A stretch of 64,000 nucleotides of DNA from DASWJZ01 sp963792885. GTDB taxonomy: Bacteria; Pseudomonadota; Alphaproteobacteria; Rhizobiales; Afifellaceae. The stretch covers positions 248,001-312,000 of the forward strand of contig CAWBXX010000003.1 in the NCBI GenBank assembly GCA_963792885.1, given 5' to 3'. The translations under genes and the position numbers were made by a program. The notes beneath the pieces were generated by a model. The model was given only the letters and a program-made list of their open reading frames with translations, was not told the origin of the DNA and did no database searches. Of this stretch, positions 15,697-23,978 are shown piece by piece. Positions within the stretch are counted from its first letter, which is position 1, and every line of letters starts with the position of its first letter.

Positions 15697-17175
15697 TCAC
15701 CACCACCTTTGCGGCGTGAAGAACCCCGCCGCATCCTCGATCACCTGCCCCGCGCGAAAAAGCGTCGCCTCATCGAAGGGGCGGCCGATAAGCTGCAGGC
15801 CGAGCGGCAGGCCATCGGAATCGAGCCCGGCCGGGACGGCGATGCCGGGCAGCCCGGCCATGTTCGCCGTCACGCAGAAGACGTCATTCAGATACATCTC
15901 GACGGGTGACGCCATCGACATCGATGCGATGCCGAAGGCGGCGCTCGGCGTAGCCGGCGCGAGGATTGCGTCGACGCCCGCCGCGAACGCCTCCTCGAAA
16001 TCGCGCTTGATCAGCGTTCGGACCTTCTGCGCGCGCACGTAATAGGCGTCGTAGTAGCCAGCGGAGAGCACATACGTGCCGATCATCACGCGCCGCTTCA
16101 CTTCACGGCCGAAGCCGGCAGCGCGCGTTTTCTCGTACATCTCGGTGATGTCGTCGCCGTCGATGCGGAGGCCGTAGCGCACGCCGTCATAGCGCGCGAG
16201 GTTCGACGACGCCTCGGCCGGTGCCACGATGTAGTAGGCGGGAAGCGCGTACTTCGTGTGCTTGAGCGAGATGTCGACGATCTCCGCCCCAGCCGCGCGA
16301 TACCACTCGATGCCCTTCTGCCAGAGCGTCTCGATCGCCTCCGGCATGCCGTCCATGCGGTATTCCTTCGGCACGCCGATCTTCATGCCCTTGACGCTCT
16401 GGCCGACGGCGGCCTCGTAGTCGGGCACTGGCACGTCGGCTGAGGTCGTGTCCTTCGGATCGACGGACGCCATCGACTTTAGCAGGATCGCCGCGTCGCG
16501 CACGTCGCGCGCGATCGGCCCCGCCTGGTCGAGCGAGGAGGCGAATGCAACGATGCCGAAACGCGAGCAGCGGCCGTAGGTCGGCTTGATGCCGACCGTC
16601 CCGGTGAAGGCCGCGGGCTGGCGGATCGAGCCGCCGGTGTCGGTCGCCGTCGCCCCGGCGCAAAGCATCGCGGAAACGGCCGTCGCCGAGCCGCCCGACG
16701 ACCCCCCCGGGACCAGATCGGCGTTCGAGCCGCGCTTCCGCCAGGGATTGACGACCGGGCCGTAGTAGCTCGTCTCGTTCGACGAGCCCATGGCGAACTC
16801 GTCCATGTTGAGCTTGCCGAGCATGACGGCGCCGTCGTCCCAGAGATTCTGCGTGACGGTCAACTCGTAGGTCGGCTTGAAGCCGTCAAGGATGTGGCTG
16901 CCGGCCTGGCTATGAACCCCGCGCGTGCAGAAGAGATCCTTGATGCCCAGCGGCACGCCGTCGAGCGCGCGCGCCTCGCCGCGCCCGATCCGTTCGTCGG
17001 AAGCGATGGCCATGGCGCGCGCCTTGTCCGCGGTGACGACGATGTAGGCATTCAGGAGAGGATTGGCTGCTTCGATCGCCTTGAGATACGCGTCGGTCAG
17101 CTCCAGCGCGGAAAAATCGCGCTTCGCCAGCCCCTCGCGGATCTGTGCGATGGTGAGCGTCGTGAGGTCGGTCAT
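15697..17175 (-). CDS. gatA: Asp-tRNA(Asn)/Glu-tRNA(Gln) amidotransferase subunit A
   Basis: A 492-residue amidase-signature enzyme that hydrolyses glutamine and supplies ammonia to GatB. The Ser-cisSer-Lys triad is visible: Lys in G-V-P-L-G-I-K-D-L-F, and the two serines in the Gly/Ser-rich P-G-G-S-S-G-G-S-A-T-A-V and D-T-G-G-S-I-R-Q-P-A. Length and frame are normal. It follows gatC by 143 bp on the same strand. Confidence 0.97.
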   Translation of the reverse strand: MTDLTTLTIAQIREGLAKRDFSALELTDAYLKAIEAANPLLNAYIVVTADKARAMAIASDERIGRGEARALDGVPLGIKDLFCTRGVHSQAGSHILDGFKPTYELTVTQNLWDDGAVMLGKLNMDEFAMGSSNETSYYGPVVNPWRKRGSNADLVPGGSSGGSATAVSAMLCAGATATDTGGSIRQPAAFTGTVGIKPTYGRCSRFGIVAFASSLDQAGPIARDVRDAAILLKSMASVDPKDTTSADVPVPDYEAAVGQSVKGMKIGVPKEYRMDGMPEAIETLWQKGIEWYRAAGAEIVDISLKHTKYALPAYYIVAPAEASSNLARYDGVRYGLRIDGDDITEMYEKTRAAGFGREVKRRVMIGTYVLSAGYYDAYYVRAQKVRTLIKRDFEEAFAAGVDAILAPATPSAAFGIASMSMASPVEMYLNDVFCVTANMAGLPGIAVPAGLDSDGLPLGLQLIGRPFDEATLFRAGQVIEDAAGFFTPQRWW

Positions 17176-17318
17176 ACGGTCGGTACAGCCTTGAAAGAAG
17201 GACTAAAAGGCCTTCGGGAGGCGACACTGCACGCTTCGAGGCTCCATTCCGCCCTCAGCATGAGGGAAGTTGGAGACCTCGAAATTCGGTGGCGCTCGGC
17301 ATCGAGAACAGCCACCGG

Positions 17319-17606
17319 CTACTCCACCACCTTCGGCACCACGAAATAGTGGTTCTCCATCAGCGGAGCATTGGCGACGATGTCGTCTGCCTTGCCCCCA
17401 TCGGTCACGCGGTCTTCGCGCTTCCTCATCGGCATGGGGATGACGGAGGTCATCGGCTCGACGCCACTGACGTCGACTTCGTTGAGCTGCTCGACGAATC
17501 CCAGGATCGCGTTGAGCTCGCCGCGAAGCGCCTCCGCCTCCTCGTCACTGACCCGGATTCGCGCCAGATGCGCCACCCGCTTGACGGTATCTCTATCGAC
17601 GGACAT
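17319..17606 (-). CDS. gatC: Asp-tRNA(Asn)/Glu-tRNA(Gln) amidotransferase subunit C
   Basis: The 95-residue wrapping subunit of GatCAB. It starts M-S-V-D-R-D-T-V-K-R-V-A-H-L-A-R-I and has the conserved L-N-A-I-L-G-F-V-E-Q-L-N-E-V-D-V-S-G-V-E-P-M belt and the R-x-D-x-V-T-D-G end. It is first in the gatC-gatA unit. Confidence 0.95.
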   Translation of the reverse strand: MSVDRDTVKRVAHLARIRVSDEEAEALRGELNAILGFVEQLNEVDVSGVEPMTSVIPMPMRKREDRVTDGGKADDIVANAPLMENHYFVVPKVVE

Positions 17607-17700
17607 GTCTGCTCGAAGCCTGAGAAATCAATAACTTGCCTATAGATGGCCACTGCCCGGCATTCAACGCCGATCACGGCTGAAGACCGGGCCGAGAACC

Positions 17701-18132
17701 CTATTTCGCGCCCGCGTCGCAAAGCTGATAGTCGCCGTCGAGCCCGCTATCGTCGGCGCCACTATCAGCCGTCGTGTCGTCGGCTTCGTCGTCGCTCCCG
17801 CCACCGCCGGGCGTGCCGAGATGCAGCGACGTGTCATCGAGCGGCAGGATCGAGAAGAGTTCCGGATAGGAGAGCCCCGGCTCCTCGCAGAACGCAACGG
17901 CAGCCCAGCCCGGCATCGACTTCCGCGGATAGATCTGCACGAATTCGCAATTGAACTCGGTGCCTTCAAGTCCCGTCGCGCTCAAGAAAACGTAGTCTTC
18001 CGTGCCTTTCTTCGCCTTCAGTGCCGCACAGCCCTCTGGCGTCGAATAGACACCCTTGATGAACGCCTCCTGGGCCACGGCAGGCTGGGCGAACAGCAGC
18101 AATACGGCGCAACACGCGATGCGAAAGTCCAT
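17701..18132 (-). CDS. secreted hypothetical protein with acidic C-terminus
   Basis: A 143-residue protein with a signal peptide (MDFRIACCAVLLLFAQPAVA, then QEA), a Cys-containing folded part (Y-S-T-P-E-G-C-A-A-L, F-N-C-E-F-V-Q-I-Y-P, V-A-F-C-E-E-P-G) and a low-complexity D/G/S tract near 110-132 ending in D-Y-Q-L-C. Probably periplasmic. No family or function is recognised. Confidence 0.65.
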   Translation of the reverse strand: MDFRIACCAVLLLFAQPAVAQEAFIKGVYSTPEGCAALKAKKGTEDYVFLSATGLEGTEFNCEFVQIYPRKSMPGWAAVAFCEEPGLSYPELFSILPLDDTSLHLGTPGGGGSDDEADDTTADSGADDSGLDGDYQLCDAGAK

Positions 18133-18204
18133 GACTGCCTCCGGTCGATTGCGGCTTGCGTATAGGTTGCCCCTGACGACCGATCAATATTCGCCTCACG
18201 CTCC

Positions 18205-18831
18205 CTAGGCTGCCCGCGCCTCGTCGCCGTAGGGATGGACCGGATATCCCGGCCCCATCTCCGCTGCCGCCCGCTCGATCCACGCCGTCACCGCGGGATA
18301 CCCTGAGAGGGCAAAGCCACAGTCGTCAGCCCGATGCGCATAGGCATAGACCGCAATATCCGCGATCGTGAAGCGCTCGCCGGCGAGGAACCGCGTCGCC
18401 GCCAGTTCACGCTCCAAAGCCGCGAGCGCCCGCCCGCCGGCCTCGCGCTTCCCTTCCACCATGGCGGCGTTTAGCGCCAGACGTCCCGTCAACGTCCAGA
18501 ACCGCAGCGAGCCGATAACCGGCTCTACATAGTATTGCTCGAAGAAGAGCCACTGCATGATCTTGGCGCGCGTGAACCGATCGTCGCTCAGGAAGAGCGT
18601 TCCTTCGGCGAGATAGGTCAGGATCGCGTTGGATTCCGCGATCGCGCGGCCGTCCTCCAGCTTCAGAACCGGAATCGCGCCCGCGGGATTGAGCTTGAGA
18701 AACGCGTCGCTGCGGCTCTCGCCGGCAAAGATCGCAACCGGTTCGGTTCGGAAGGGAATGCCGAGAAGCCCAAGCAGGACGCGCACCTTCCAGCCGTTCT
18801 GCGAGGGTAGATAGTCGTATAGCGTAAGCAT
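18205..18831 (-). CDS. glutathione S-transferase family protein
   Basis: A 208-residue GST. The N-terminal thioredoxin-like domain has P-S-Q-N-G-W-K-V-R at the active-site position, the cis-Pro in N-P-A-G-A-I-P-V-L and the glutathione-binding E-S-N-A-I-L. The C-terminal helical domain has the capping motif F-T-I-A-D-I-A-V. It probably conjugates or reduces electrophiles with glutathione in the cytoplasm. It is a monocistronic gene. Confidence 0.88.
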   Translation of the reverse strand: MLTLYDYLPSQNGWKVRVLLGLLGIPFRTEPVAIFAGESRSDAFLKLNPAGAIPVLKLEDGRAIAESNAILTYLAEGTLFLSDDRFTRAKIMQWLFFEQYYVEPVIGSLRFWTLTGRLALNAAMVEGKREAGGRALAALERELAATRFLAGERFTIADIAVYAYAHRADDCGFALSGYPAVTAWIERAAAEMGPGYPVHPYGDEARAA

Positions 18832-19036
18832 GGGCGGGCTTCTCTGTCTGGTCTATTCGCCGCGAATACCACCTCGCGTCGCGAATGGTCATTCCGATTC
18901 TTGCGCGGACGAGGGGCGAGGGAGCCGCGTTTCGCCGAAAGATCGACCGCCCGCTCCTCCTCTTGCCCGGCCGCTTCACGGCCGCCTCGGGCGCAATTGA
19001 TTGGACGGTGAGCGGCTGCCTCGGGTCCTATCGTAG

Positions 19037-19498
19037 ATGCAACCCAGGACCAGCTCGATGATCGCACGCCTCTTCGCCGCCGCCCTCTTCGCCTTTGCCG
19101 CAGTCCCTGCGCTCGCCGGCCAGGTCAACTACTACGTCAAGGACGGCTACGCGATCGGCGGGACCGACCCGGTCGCTTACCAGACCGATGGCCGCCCCGT
19201 AGCCGGCAGCGACGCGTTCACCACCGAATACGACGGGGTGACCTGGAAATTCGCGAGCGCGGCAAACCGCGACGCCTTCCTTGCCGACCCGGAGAAGTAC
19301 GCCCCCGCCTATGGCGGCTATTGCACCACCGGCATGAGCTTCGGCGAGAAAGTGCCGACCGACCCGGACTACTGGAAGGTCGTGAACGGCCGGCTCTATC
19401 TCAACAGCTCCTCGGCGGCGCAGCAGGTCTTTCTCGGCGACGAAACGGGCACGATCTCCCGCGCCGACGGCCACTGGGCGAAAATCGAGAGCGAGTGA
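19037..19498 (+). CDS. YHS domain-containing secreted protein
   Basis: A 153-residue protein with a signal peptide (hydrophobic IARLFAAALFAFAAVPALAG) and a YHS-like domain: D-P-V-A-Y-Q-T-D-G-R-P-V-A-G, then Y-D-G-V-T-W-K-F-A-S-A-A-N-R-D-A-F-L-A-D-P-E-K-Y-A-P-A-Y-G-G-Y-C. This matches the large group of periplasmic YHS proteins thought to bind metals. The start may be 19037 or ATG 19058; the signal peptide follows either. Confidence 0.85.
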   Translation: MQPRTSSMIARLFAAALFAFAAVPALAGQVNYYVKDGYAIGGTDPVAYQTDGRPVAGSDAFTTEYDGVTWKFASAANRDAFLADPEKYAPAYGGYCTTGMSFGEKVPTDPDYWKVVNGRLYLNSSSAAQQVFLGDETGTISRADGHWAKIESE

Positions 19499-19505
19499 CG
19501 CCCGG

Positions 19506-20204
19506 CTAGAGATCCACCGCCTTCCCCCTCTCCGGCACCAGCACCTTCCCCCCGTCCGGCCCCATCTCGGCGATGAACTTGTCCGCCGTCTGGTCGATGA
19601 TGGGGAACGTGCCGTAGTGGCACGGAATGACCGTCTTGAACTTGTAGAACCGCCGGCAGGCCATCGCCGCGGTCTTAGCACCCATCGTGAACCGGTCGCC
19701 GATAGGGACGATGCCGATCTCGGGCTGATGGATCTCGTTGATCAGCGCCATGTCGGAGAAGATCTCCGTGTCGCCCATGTGGAGGAGCACCGGCTCGCCC
19801 GGCGCCTTCACGACCAGCCCCGCCGGATTGCCCAGATACACGTTCTGCCCATCCTGCTGCACGGATGACGAATGGAAGGCGATGACGAAGGTTGTGGTGA
19901 AGCCGCCGCAATCGACCGTGCCGCCGTGGTTGCCGGGATTGGCGTTCTGCACGCCCTGTGCCGCGAGGAACGAGTAGATCTCGAAATTCGCCACGAGCTG
20001 CGCGCCCGTTGCTTTGCAGATATCGACGGTGTCGCCCAGATGGTCGCTGTGTCCGTGCGTCAGCAGCACGTGCGTCGCGCCCGCCGCCGCTTCCTTGGGA
20101 TCGCCCTTGAAGGACGGGTTCCCGGTCAGGAACGGATCGATCATGACGCGGCAGTCTCCGAACTCGATGCGGAACGCCGAATGTCCGAACCAGGTGAGCT
20201 TCAT
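19506..20204 (-). CDS. metal-dependent hydrolase, UlaG-like beta-lactamase fold
   Basis: A 232-residue metallo-beta-lactamase-fold enzyme of the UPF0173/UlaG-like group. It starts M-K-L-T-W-F-G-H-S-A-F-R-I and has the dinuclear site motif T-H-G-H-S-D-H-L-G-D, then H-M-G-D-T-E-I-F and V-I-P-C-H-Y-G-T-F-P. The substrate is unknown; relatives act on lactones or phosphodiesters. Convergent with the YHS gene, 7 bp apart. Confidence 0.88.
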   Translation of the reverse strand: MKLTWFGHSAFRIEFGDCRVMIDPFLTGNPSFKGDPKEAAAGATHVLLTHGHSDHLGDTVDICKATGAQLVANFEIYSFLAAQGVQNANPGNHGGTVDCGGFTTTFVIAFHSSSVQQDGQNVYLGNPAGLVVKAPGEPVLLHMGDTEIFSDMALINEIHQPEIGIVPIGDRFTMGAKTAAMACRRFYKFKTVIPCHYGTFPIIDQTADKFIAEMGPDGGKVLVPERGKAVDL

Positions 20205-20229
20205 CGCCTCTCCTCCCTCGTCTGCCAGC

Positions 20230-20967
20230 CTAGGCCGCCGCCTCCGCGGCGCTCGATATCGCTTTTAGAAAATTGAGCCGCACCTCCGGTAGGCCCTCGC
20301 CCCGCACGTCGAAGACGTGCCGCTCGAGGAAGTAACCGGTGAGCAGGAATGCCTCTTCGAGCTGCGCGGTTTCCGCTTCGCCGGTCGCCGGCCCAGCGAG
20401 GAACGCCGGAAGCGGCAGTAGCCGGTCGCGATACGCCTCCCCGGCCTCGCGGGAGACTGCGCGTCCGCTCCGTGGCGAAACGTAGATCAGCTCATCCTCC
20501 CGGCCGGTCGCCGCGCAGGTCTCCAGGTCCAGCCCGAAACCGAGCTCGTCGAGAAGGAGCATCTCGAACCGCACCATCATCTCCGCCGCGAGCGGCGCGT
20601 GGTCGAGATTGTCCAGCAGCGCCGACAGCGCATCGTAAAGGCGCGGATGCGGATCGCGCTCCGGCAGGAGCCTGAGATGCGCACCGGCGAGCGCCAGCCC
20701 GAAAGCGCCGGTCGGCGTCGCCATAAGGTCGGCGCTCCGCTCCTTGACCGGCTCCGCGCGGAAATTGCCGAGGTGCTCGTGAAGCCGCGCCCGCCAGGTG
20801 AGCGAAAGGGTGTTCCCGGGTTGCAGGATCGGCCTGAGCCGCCTGGAGCGCCCGCCCTTCACCAGGCCGAGATGCCGCCCGTGCCCGGCGGTCAACACCT
20901 CGATGATCACGTCCGTCTCGCCATGGCGGCGGGCGCCGACGACGATGCCTTCCTCCGACCATTCCAT
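20230..20967 (-). CDS. recO: DNA repair protein RecO
   Basis: A 245-residue RecO, which loads RecA onto SSB-coated DNA with RecR. It shows the N-terminal OB fold (EEGIVVGARRHGETDVIIEV, GKGGRSRRLRPILQPGN region) and the C-terminal helical part with L-L-D-E-L-G-F-G-L-D-L. The zinc-binding Cys set seen in some RecO proteins is reduced here (one C-A-A-T-G). In many alphaproteobacteria recO follows era directly; here 2.1 kb of other genes lies between. Confidence 0.92.
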   Translation of the reverse strand: MEWSEEGIVVGARRHGETDVIIEVLTAGHGRHLGLVKGGRSRRLRPILQPGNTLSLTWRARLHEHLGNFRAEPVKERSADLMATPTGAFGLALAGAHLRLLPERDPHPRLYDALSALLDNLDHAPLAAEMMVRFEMLLLDELGFGLDLETCAATGREDELIYVSPRSGRAVSREAGEAYRDRLLPLPAFLAGPATGEAETAQLEEAFLLTGYFLERHVFDVRGEGLPEVRLNFLKAISSAAEAAA

Positions 20968-21086
20968 GCGGCTGGCCTACCATGTTTTTGTAGCTGTTGA
21001 AGGGCCTTCGGGCAGGTCGCGCTTGCAGTCCGGGCTCCTAGGCTCCAATTGCGGAATATCCCCCGCTCAAAGCCTTCCGGCCCCGC

Positions 21087-22070
21087 ATGATCCCCTTCTC
21101 GATCCTCGATCTCGCCCATGTCGTGGAGGGCGCGACGCCCGCCGACGCGCTCAAGAATTCGCGCGACCTCGCCCGCCACGCGGAGCGCCTCGGATACCGA
21201 CGCTTCTGGCTGGCGGAGCACCACAACATGGTGGGGATCGCGAGCGCCGCGACCTCCGTCACGATCGGCTATGTCGCCGGCGGGACGGAGACGATCCGCG
21301 TCGGCGCCGGCGGCATCATGCTGCCGAACCATTCGCCGCTCGTCATTGCCGAGCAGTTCGGAACGCTCGCGACGCTCTATCCCGGCCGCATCGATCTCGG
21401 GCTCGGCCGTGCGCCCGGAACAGATCAGACGACGCTCCGCGCGCTCCGCCGCGATCCGATGGCGGCCGAGACCTTTCCGCAGGATGTCTTGGAGCTGCAG
21501 GCGCTGCTCGGGCCGGTGCAGCCGGGGCAGGTCGTGCGCGCGGTGCCCGGCGCCGACACGAACGTCCCGCTCTGGATTCTCGGGTCGAGCCTCTTCGGCG
21601 CGCAGCTCGCGGCGATGCTCGGCCTCCCCTACGCCTTCGCTTCGCACTTCGCGCCCGACGCATTGATCCCGGCGCTGCAGGTCTATCGCGAGACATTCCG
21701 GCCGTCGGAGCAGCTCGACCGGCCGTATGCGATGGTCGCCTGCAATGTCATCGCCGCCGACACCGACGCCGAGGCGCGCCGGCTCTTTACCTCGGTGCAG
21801 CAGGCCTTCACCAACATGATGCGCGGCACGCGCGGTAAGCTTCGGCCGCCGATCGACGAGATCGAGACCTATTGGACGCCGCCGGAAAAGGCTCAGGCCT
21901 CACGCATGCTGGCGCGCTCTTTCGTCGGCGGGCCGGAGACGGTGCAAAAGGGCCTCGAAGCCTTCATCGCCGAGACCGCCGCCGACGAACTCATCGCCGC
22001 CGCCGCGATCTACGATCACGAAGCGCGGGTGCGGTCGTATGCGATATTGGCGGAGACACTCCGCCTATAG
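21087..22070 (+). CDS. LLM-class flavin-dependent oxidoreductase (luciferase-like)
   Basis: A 327-residue TIM-barrel bacterial-luciferase family protein. It has S-I-L-D-L-A-H-V-V-E-G, Y-R-R-F-W-L-A-E-H-H-N-M, I-R-V-G-A-G-G-I-M-L-P-N-H-S-P-L-V-I-A-E-Q-F and G-R-I-D-L-G-L-G-R-A-P-G-T-D, the signature of the MsnO8/YhbW-like branch. These use FMNH2 or F420-like flavins; the substrate is unknown. It is followed by a strong terminator and lies between recO and era on the opposite strand. Confidence 0.88.
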   Translation: MIPFSILDLAHVVEGATPADALKNSRDLARHAERLGYRRFWLAEHHNMVGIASAATSVTIGYVAGGTETIRVGAGGIMLPNHSPLVIAEQFGTLATLYPGRIDLGLGRAPGTDQTTLRALRRDPMAAETFPQDVLELQALLGPVQPGQVVRAVPGADTNVPLWILGSSLFGAQLAAMLGLPYAFASHFAPDALIPALQVYRETFRPSEQLDRPYAMVACNVIAADTDAEARRLFTSVQQAFTNMMRGTRGKLRPPIDEIETYWTPPEKAQASRMLARSFVGGPETVQKGLEAFIAETAADELIAAAAIYDHEARVRSYAILAETLRL

Positions 22071-22096
22071 GACATAAGGACGGTCGAGCGGGAGGT

Positions 22097-22123
22097 ACGC
22101 GACCCAGGTTAGGGTCGCGTTTT
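22097..22123 (+). terminator. intrinsic terminator of the luciferase-like gene
   Basis: Nine-bp perfect stem (ACGCGACCC 22097-22105, GGGTCGCGT 22112-22120) with a six-base loop, followed by TTT. It lies 27 bp after the stop at 22070. Confidence 0.75.
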
Positions 22124-22128
22124 GCAGC

Positions 22129-22542
22129 CTAAACGCCTCCGCTCGAGGCGCTCCTGATCACATGGGCAACGCGGGCCAAAGTCGCCAAGCTCGCACTGCT
22201 GTATTCGCTGCGCTCATAGCGTTGAATTTGCTGCGGCTTCCGCCCAAGCTCATGCGCTAGGTCGTCTTGCGTCAGGTTCGCCGCGATCCTCCCCTGAACG
22301 AGAAGTCTTCCGAGACTGTCCAGTTCCGCGAGTACGGCGAAATCCACGCTACCTTCTTGCGCCATTTCATAATCCGCAATTTCCCGCTTGAGCTTCGAAA
22401 CATCCGCCTGTAGGGCGCGCCGCCGAAGTGCAGTGGCGACATCTTTCTCGCCGCCGCGGCCAAGAGCCTCCAGCGCTTGCTCCAGGAGAGCAAGTTGCTT
22501 CGTTGTCACCGTCAATTGCTTCTTGTTCTTTATCATCTTCAA
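22129..22542 (-). CDS. XRE-family HTH protein, putative antitoxin of the DUF6932 pair
   Basis: A 137-residue protein. Residues 1-70 are basic and coiled-coil-like (LALLEQALEALGR, SKLKREIADYEMAQEG). Residues ~88-125 form an XRE HTH: A-N-L-T-Q-D-D-L-A-H-E-L-G-R-K-P-Q-Q-I-Q-R-Y-E. It overlaps the upstream nucleotidyltransferase-like gene by four bases (ATGA, 22539-22542), so the two are co-translated. The pairing of an HTH protein with a nucleotidyltransferase-like partner resembles toxin-antitoxin units such as AbiE or MenTA. That function is inferred. Confidence 0.75.
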   Translation of the reverse strand: MKMIKNKKQLTVTTKQLALLEQALEALGRGGEKDVATALRRRALQADVSKLKREIADYEMAQEGSVDFAVLAELDSLGRLLVQGRIAANLTQDDLAHELGRKPQQIQRYERSEYSSASLATLARVAHVIRSASSGGV

Positions 22543-22976
22543 AGCTCCGAAAGCCTAAGCTTTACGATTCCCTTCGGGTTGCCATCACGATCCGTCTGAA
22601 AGAATTCAAGGTAGGTAGCGTCACTCTCGATCGGCGAACAACTGTCGGGCCGAATATCGCCTCTGTACTTCGCCTGCATTTCTTGCTTCCCTTCATCGGA
22701 AAAATCGAGCAGCGTTTTGTCGACCGCCTCGATCTTCACACCAGTCAGATCCCAACATGCGTCGTAGTCGTTTGGCCTTTCTTTGCCGGTTACAAAGCTC
22801 CCATCCACATAAACGGCCTCACAGCCGACGCTTTTCAAGTGATCAACGAGCAGCTTCAGTCCTTCGATCAATCGGCGCCGGTGTGCTGTCGTTCCGTAGC
22901 GATCGCAGAAATCCCGCCAGCACGCTTCATGAATGCCGGGCGGAAGCTGACCATCGTCCTTGAGGTCCGGGAGCAT
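22539..22976 (-). CDS. DUF6932 protein with nucleotidyltransferase-like motif
   Basis: A 145-residue protein starting M-L-P-D-L-K-D-D-G-Q-L-P-P-G-I-H-E-A-C-W and carrying V-Y-V-D-G-S-F-V-T-G-K-E-R-P-N-D-Y-D, the GS-x(9)-D-x-D-like pattern of minimal polymerase-beta-fold nucleotidyltransferases. The end, Y-L-E-F-F-Q-T-D-R-D-G-N-P-K-G-I, is characteristic of DUF6932. It is first in a two-gene unit with an HTH protein. I infer a toxin-like role (transfer of a nucleotide to tRNA or protein); no activity is established by the sequence. Confidence 0.75.
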   Translation of the reverse strand: MLPDLKDDGQLPPGIHEACWRDFCDRYGTTAHRRRLIEGLKLLVDHLKSVGCEAVYVDGSFVTGKERPNDYDACWDLTGVKIEAVDKTLLDFSDEGKQEMQAKYRGDIRPDSCSPIESDATYLEFFQTDRDGNPKGIVKLRLSEL

Positions 22977-23060
22977 ATCTATGACAACAATAATGTTGTG
23001 TCAAGGGTCGCGACTGCCCGCTCTCTGTACGAAATACTCCCAGTGGTTGCAAGAAGGGCG

Positions 23061-23978
23061 CTACCTCGGAAACTCCACCCCCATCTCACGGTAGCGCTCC
23101 GGGTCGTTGCCCCAGTCCTCGCGCACCTTCACGAAGAGGAAAAGGTGCACGGGCCTCTCGATGAGCTTCGAGATTTCCGCGCGCGCAGCGATCGAGATCG
23201 CCTTGATCGTCTCGCCGCCCTTGCCGAGCACGATCTTCCGCTGCCCCTCGCGCTCCACATAGATCGTCTGGTCGATCCGCACGCCCTTCTTCATCTCGGT
23301 CCACTTTTCGGTTTCGACCGTCGCTCTGTAGGGGAGCTCGTCGTGGAGCCGGAGCGTCAGCTTCTCGCGCGTGATCTCCGCCGCGAGGAAGCGCAGCGGC
23401 AGGTCGGTCATCTGGTCTTCCGGATAGAGAAACGGCCCATCCGGCATCGCCGCAGCGAGATGGTCGAGAAGATCGGCGACGCCGTCGCCGGTCAGCGCCG
23501 AGATCATGAATGTGCGGGAGAAGCGCGCCGTCTCGTTCGCCTCCTTCGCAAGCGCAAGGAGCGTCTCGCGCTTGACCAAGTCAACCTTGTTCAGGATGAG
23601 CACGCGCTCGCGCTTCGCCGGAAAGCCGGCGAGCTTATCCAGGATGGCGCGATCCTCGTCGGTAATCCCCCGCTTCGCGTCGATAAGGACTGCGAGCACG
23701 TCGGCGTCGGCGGCGCCGCCCCACGCCGTCGTCACCATGGCGCGGTCGAGCCGCCGCTTGGGCCGGAAGATGCCGGGCGTATCGACGAAGACGATCTGAG
23801 CGTTGCTGTGGATCACGATGCCGCGGATCAGCGCGCGCGTCGTTTGCACCTTGTGCGTGACGATCGAGAGCTTTGCGCCGACGACGGCGTTGAGCAGCGT
23901 CGACTTCCCCGCATTCGGCGCGCCGATCAGCGCCACGAACCCCGCGCGCGTCGGCGAGGCTTCGCTCACTCCTTCCAC
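23061..23978 (-). CDS. era: GTPase Era
   Basis: A 305-residue Era, which binds the 16S rRNA 3' end and checks 30S assembly. G1 G-A-P-N-A-G-K-S-T, G3 D-T-P-G-I-F-R-P-K-R and G4 N-K-V-D-L are present. The C-terminal KH domain has G-K-G-G-E-T-I-K-A-I and ends L-F-V-K-V-R-E-D-W-G-N-D-P. The start overlaps the rnc stop by 13 bp, so the lepB-rnc-era run is translationally coupled. Confidence 0.97.
   Translation of the reverse strand: MEGVSEASPTRAGFVALIGAPNAGKSTLLNAVVGAKLSIVTHKVQTTRALIRGIVIHSNAQIVFVDTPGIFRPKRRLDRAMVTTAWGGAADADVLAVLIDAKRGITDEDRAILDKLAGFPAKRERVLILNKVDLVKRETLLALAKEANETARFSRTFMISALTGDGVADLLDHLAAAMPDGPFLYPEDQMTDLPLRFLAAEITREKLTLRLHDELPYRATVETEKWTEMKKGVRIDQTIYVEREGQRKIVLGKGGETIKAISIAARAEISKLIERPVHLFLFVKVREDWGNDPERYREMGVEFPR

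Noticed and set aside
16295..16320. Additional guaA-end-like sequence within gatA (ACCACTCGATGCC)
   Set aside because: The short match lies in conserved gatA coding sequence and is explained by the protein, so it is not counted among the att-like repeats.
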